Assembly: GCA_910584195.1 (NCBI GenBank)
Contig: CAJTYV010000005.1
Location: 1-64,000 of the forward strand
Reading direction: 5' to 3'
DNA: 64,000 nucleotides
From: an uncultured Ruminococcus sp.
GTDB lineage: Bacteria; Bacillota; Clostridia; Oscillospirales; Ruminococcaceae
Shown: piece by piece, positions 62,319-64,000 of the stretch
How the letters are laid out: the number at the start of each line of letters is the position of its first letter
Position numbering within the stretch: the first letter of the stretch is position 1
The notes under the pieces: model-generated
Told to the model about the DNA's origin: nothing
Databases searched by the model: none
The model's input: the letters and a program-made list of their open reading frames with translations, nothing else
Translations under genes and position numbers: made by a program

Positions 62319-63080
62319 ATGAAACAATTTAAATTTATTGCAACGCCGAAATTAATAGGCTATCTTATTAAATTTGTCATGCGTCTTACCGCTTTCGGAA
62401 TAATGTTATTTCTATACATAAGAAATAAGTCGGAGTTTTATGCATATACTGTCGCTTCTCCGAAGAACGGCATAAATTTTATGCATATTATGTGGGCTGT
62501 ATTTATGATTCTTATACTGCTGCACCTGTTTCCATCGAAAATAACATCTATGGGAGCGAGCAAAAGCAAGAAATCTAATTATTTTCCAATTCCCGAATAT
62601 TCTGAAACTGAACTATTAAAATTTATACATAATGAAAATATTAAAGCGTGGCGGTGTATGATATGTTGGATTTTCGGAAATGCTGTAATAGGTATACTTT
62701 ATTATTGCAAACTTTTCGGAAAATCAGAACTGTTGCTCATAACCGGTTTCTATTTTATAAGCGATTATATTTGTATATTGATTTTCTGTCCGTTTCAGAC
62801 ATTCGGACAAAAAAGCCGATGCTGCATAAATTGCCGAATTTATGACTGGGGACATTTTTTCATGTTCACCCCTATGCTGCTAATTGATACATTTTACAGC
62901 CGAAGCCTTTTTTTCATGGGAGCAGCTGTGATAATTCGTTGGGAAATTATATGGACAAATCATCCGGAACGTTTTTGGTACGGGTCTAATCAAACTCTTA
63001 GCTGCTGTAACTGCCAGGACAAAACATGTCAAATAAAGCGACAAATCAAAAAAAGTGCAGGACACATCATAAGAAAATAA
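62319..63080 (+). CDS. Hypothetical integral membrane protein, cysteine-rich C-terminus
   Basis: 253 residues, about five membrane segments. The middle CCINCRIYDWGHFFMFTPMLLI and the end ERFWYGSNQTLSCCNCQDKTC form cysteine clusters that could bind metal on the cytoplasmic side. The pattern RIYxWG...ERFW..SN..L.C..C recurs, as I remember, in clostridial proteins of unknown function. Own promoter; weak ribosome site (TTAGGAG). Convergent with the AraC gene with a 1-base gap. Confidence 0.72.
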   Translation: MKQFKFIATPKLIGYLIKFVMRLTAFGIMLFLYIRNKSEFYAYTVASPKNGINFMHIMWAVFMILILLHLFPSKITSMGASKSKKSNYFPIPEYSETELLKFIHNENIKAWRCMICWIFGNAVIGILYYCKLFGKSELLLITGFYFISDYICILIFCPFQTFGQKSRCCINCRIYDWGHFFMFTPMLLIDTFYSRSLFFMGAAVIIRWEIIWTNHPERFWYGSNQTLSCCNCQDKTCQIKRQIKKSAGHIIRK

Positions 63081-63081
63081 G

Positions 63082-63933
63082 CTATTCCCGCCACATTCTG
63101 CGATAAGCAAAACATGTCAGATTTTCAGCCTTTTTGAATTGTCTGACAAAATAGCTTTGATCGTTAAAGCCGCATTGATGCGCTATTTCTTCAACAGAGT
63201 TATCAGAAAAACGAAGAAGATGTTTTCCATAATTTATCCGACATGTAATGATATGCTGAAAAATGGTTCTTCCGTATATCTTTTTGTATTCTCTTGAGAG
63301 ATAATACTTACTTATGTAAAATTCAGAAGATAACTTTTCAAGAGTTAAATCTTCTTTGAAGTGTTCCTCAATATAAATATTTACAGCTTTGAGTTTCTGC
63401 TTCAATGCTGAATCCGCCTGTTCTGCCGCACATGTTGAAGTTAATGCAATAGTAAGAAGCTGAACTATCAATCCTGAGGTAAGAACCTCCGCATTCGGAT
63501 TTTTTTGCTCATTGCAATTTATTATCTCCAACAGCGCTGCTTTAACATTTTCGAAGTCAATAGGTCGAAATACGTTTCTTGACTGAACCGCAAAATTCTC
63601 ATAATACTGTTTGGACGTTGCTCCGCTGAAATGTACCCACATCAGTTCCCAAGGAGCATCTTCTGAACTTTTATAATGATGATGGATACGGCAGTCAATA
63701 AGAAAACAATCGCCCTTACTAAGAGAATACGTATCATCTCCGAAGCTTAATTCACCCTTACCTTCCAAAACCGCCGCATATAACCATGAATCTAGATCAT
63801 GGTGATGAGTTTCGGTAATGTCTTTCTTATTAATGACCCCGGTTTCCTGAGCATAAAAGAATGCATTTTTAGCTGCCGGACCGGGAGTACAAATAATTCT
63901 TTTTGAAACAGTATCTGCGTTACTTGTATTCAT
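63082..63933 (-). CDS. AraC-family transcriptional regulator
   Basis: 283 residues. Cupin-like sensing domain about 15-150 (HHHDLDSWLYAAVLEGKGELSFGDDTYSLSKGDCFLI) and two helix-turn-helix motifs at the end (LTLEKLSSEFYISKYYLSREYKKIYG; SVEEIAHQCGFNDQSYFVRQFKK). Such regulators usually sense a sugar and activate a nearby operon; no target is visible inside the window. Site AAGGAG and its own promoter upstream. Confidence 0.92.
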   Translation of the reverse strand: MNTSNADTVSKRIICTPGPAAKNAFFYAQETGVINKKDITETHHHDLDSWLYAAVLEGKGELSFGDDTYSLSKGDCFLIDCRIHHHYKSSEDAPWELMWVHFSGATSKQYYENFAVQSRNVFRPIDFENVKAALLEIINCNEQKNPNAEVLTSGLIVQLLTIALTSTCAAEQADSALKQKLKAVNIYIEEHFKEDLTLEKLSSEFYISKYYLSREYKKIYGRTIFQHIITCRINYGKHLLRFSDNSVEEIAHQCGFNDQSYFVRQFKKAENLTCFAYRRMWRE

Positions 63934-63967
63934 TTGTAACGTTCTCCTTAAGATTTATTGCCTTTAA

Positions 63968-63996
63968 ATTATATCACAAAATTCATGATTTGTCTA
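63968..63996 (-). promoter_or_regulatory. AraC gene promoter
   Basis: TAGACA, 17 bases, TATAAT on the minus strand, about 40 bases before the start. Confidence 0.7.
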
Positions 63997-64000
63997 TAAT

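Overview
The window is AT-rich DNA from a low-GC Gram-positive anaerobe, most likely a Ruminococcus-type member of the Oscillospiraceae. The reasons are three secreted proteins ending in type I dockerins (a pectate lyase, an arabinanase-like GH43 protein and a DUF4874/DUF4832 protein), T-box control of tRNA synthetase genes, NADP-type glutamate dehydrogenase, SpoIIM- and DUF624-like membrane proteins, and no respiratory genes. Gene order is otherwise ordinary chromosome, with little phage or IS content.

Layout. 0.2-5.6 kb: a minus-strand operon thyX, DUF2156, DJ-1, 5-formyl-THF cyclo-ligase, mltG, U32. 5.6-6.5 kb: a gap with a broken hicA. 6.5-10.1 kb: ABC ATPase, permease, histidine kinase without response regulator, radical SAM protein. 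10.2-18.2 kb: gdhA, then a T-box-controlled valS unit running through an MmcQ protein, a broken acetyltransferase, a hypothetical, a Dabb protein, an SDR and folC. 18.4-28.6 kb: dockerin pectate lyase; two CobW-type metallochaperone GTPases, proC and membrane proteins; dockerin DUF4874/4832 protein. 28.7-34.4 kb: a TIM-barrel/acyl-CoA synthetase fusion and a MutS-like ATPase with an XRE regulator. 34.6-38.8 kb: Cu/Zn SOD, LUD protein, MATE, NudC, GH25. 38.9-40.5 kb: rtcB with a 54-residue companion gene and a leader with peptide and terminator. 41.4-45 kb: pyridoxamine kinase, an intron-containing tRNA-Leu, MATE. 45-47.8 kb: dockerin GH43. 48-56 kb: DUF1292, secA, then a lipoprotein/methyltransferase/hslO/lipoprotein/hflX operon. 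56-64 kb: MFS efflux gene behind a leader peptide, T-box-controlled asnS-asnA, a large non-coding RNA gene, a zinc-ribbon/pilin-like protein, YdbC, a membrane protein and an AraC regulator.

The two strongest discoveries are RNAs. First, the tRNA-Leu(UAA) gene at 42710-43035 is split between U34 and A35 of the anticodon by a 239-nt element. That element can be folded by eye into a full group I intron (P1 with a U.G splice pair, P2, P3/P7 pseudoknot, P5, P6, P8, P9, P9.1, terminal G), at the same position as the classic cyanobacterial/plastid tRNA-Leu intron. Second, about 590 bases at 60304-60890 on the minus strand have a consensus promoter, an intrinsic terminator, no reading frame of 60 codons and many long-range complementarities including a pseudoknot. 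This is a large ornate RNA, to be tested against ROOL-like families. Two further leaders (rtcB and the MFS gene) carry short peptides overlapping or followed by hairpins and look like attenuators.

The carbohydrate genes fit together as pectin breakdown: PL1 cuts homogalacturonan, GH43 removes or cuts arabinan side chains, and both are probably docked to a cellulosome. The dockerins fall into two sequence types, implying at least two cohesin specificities.
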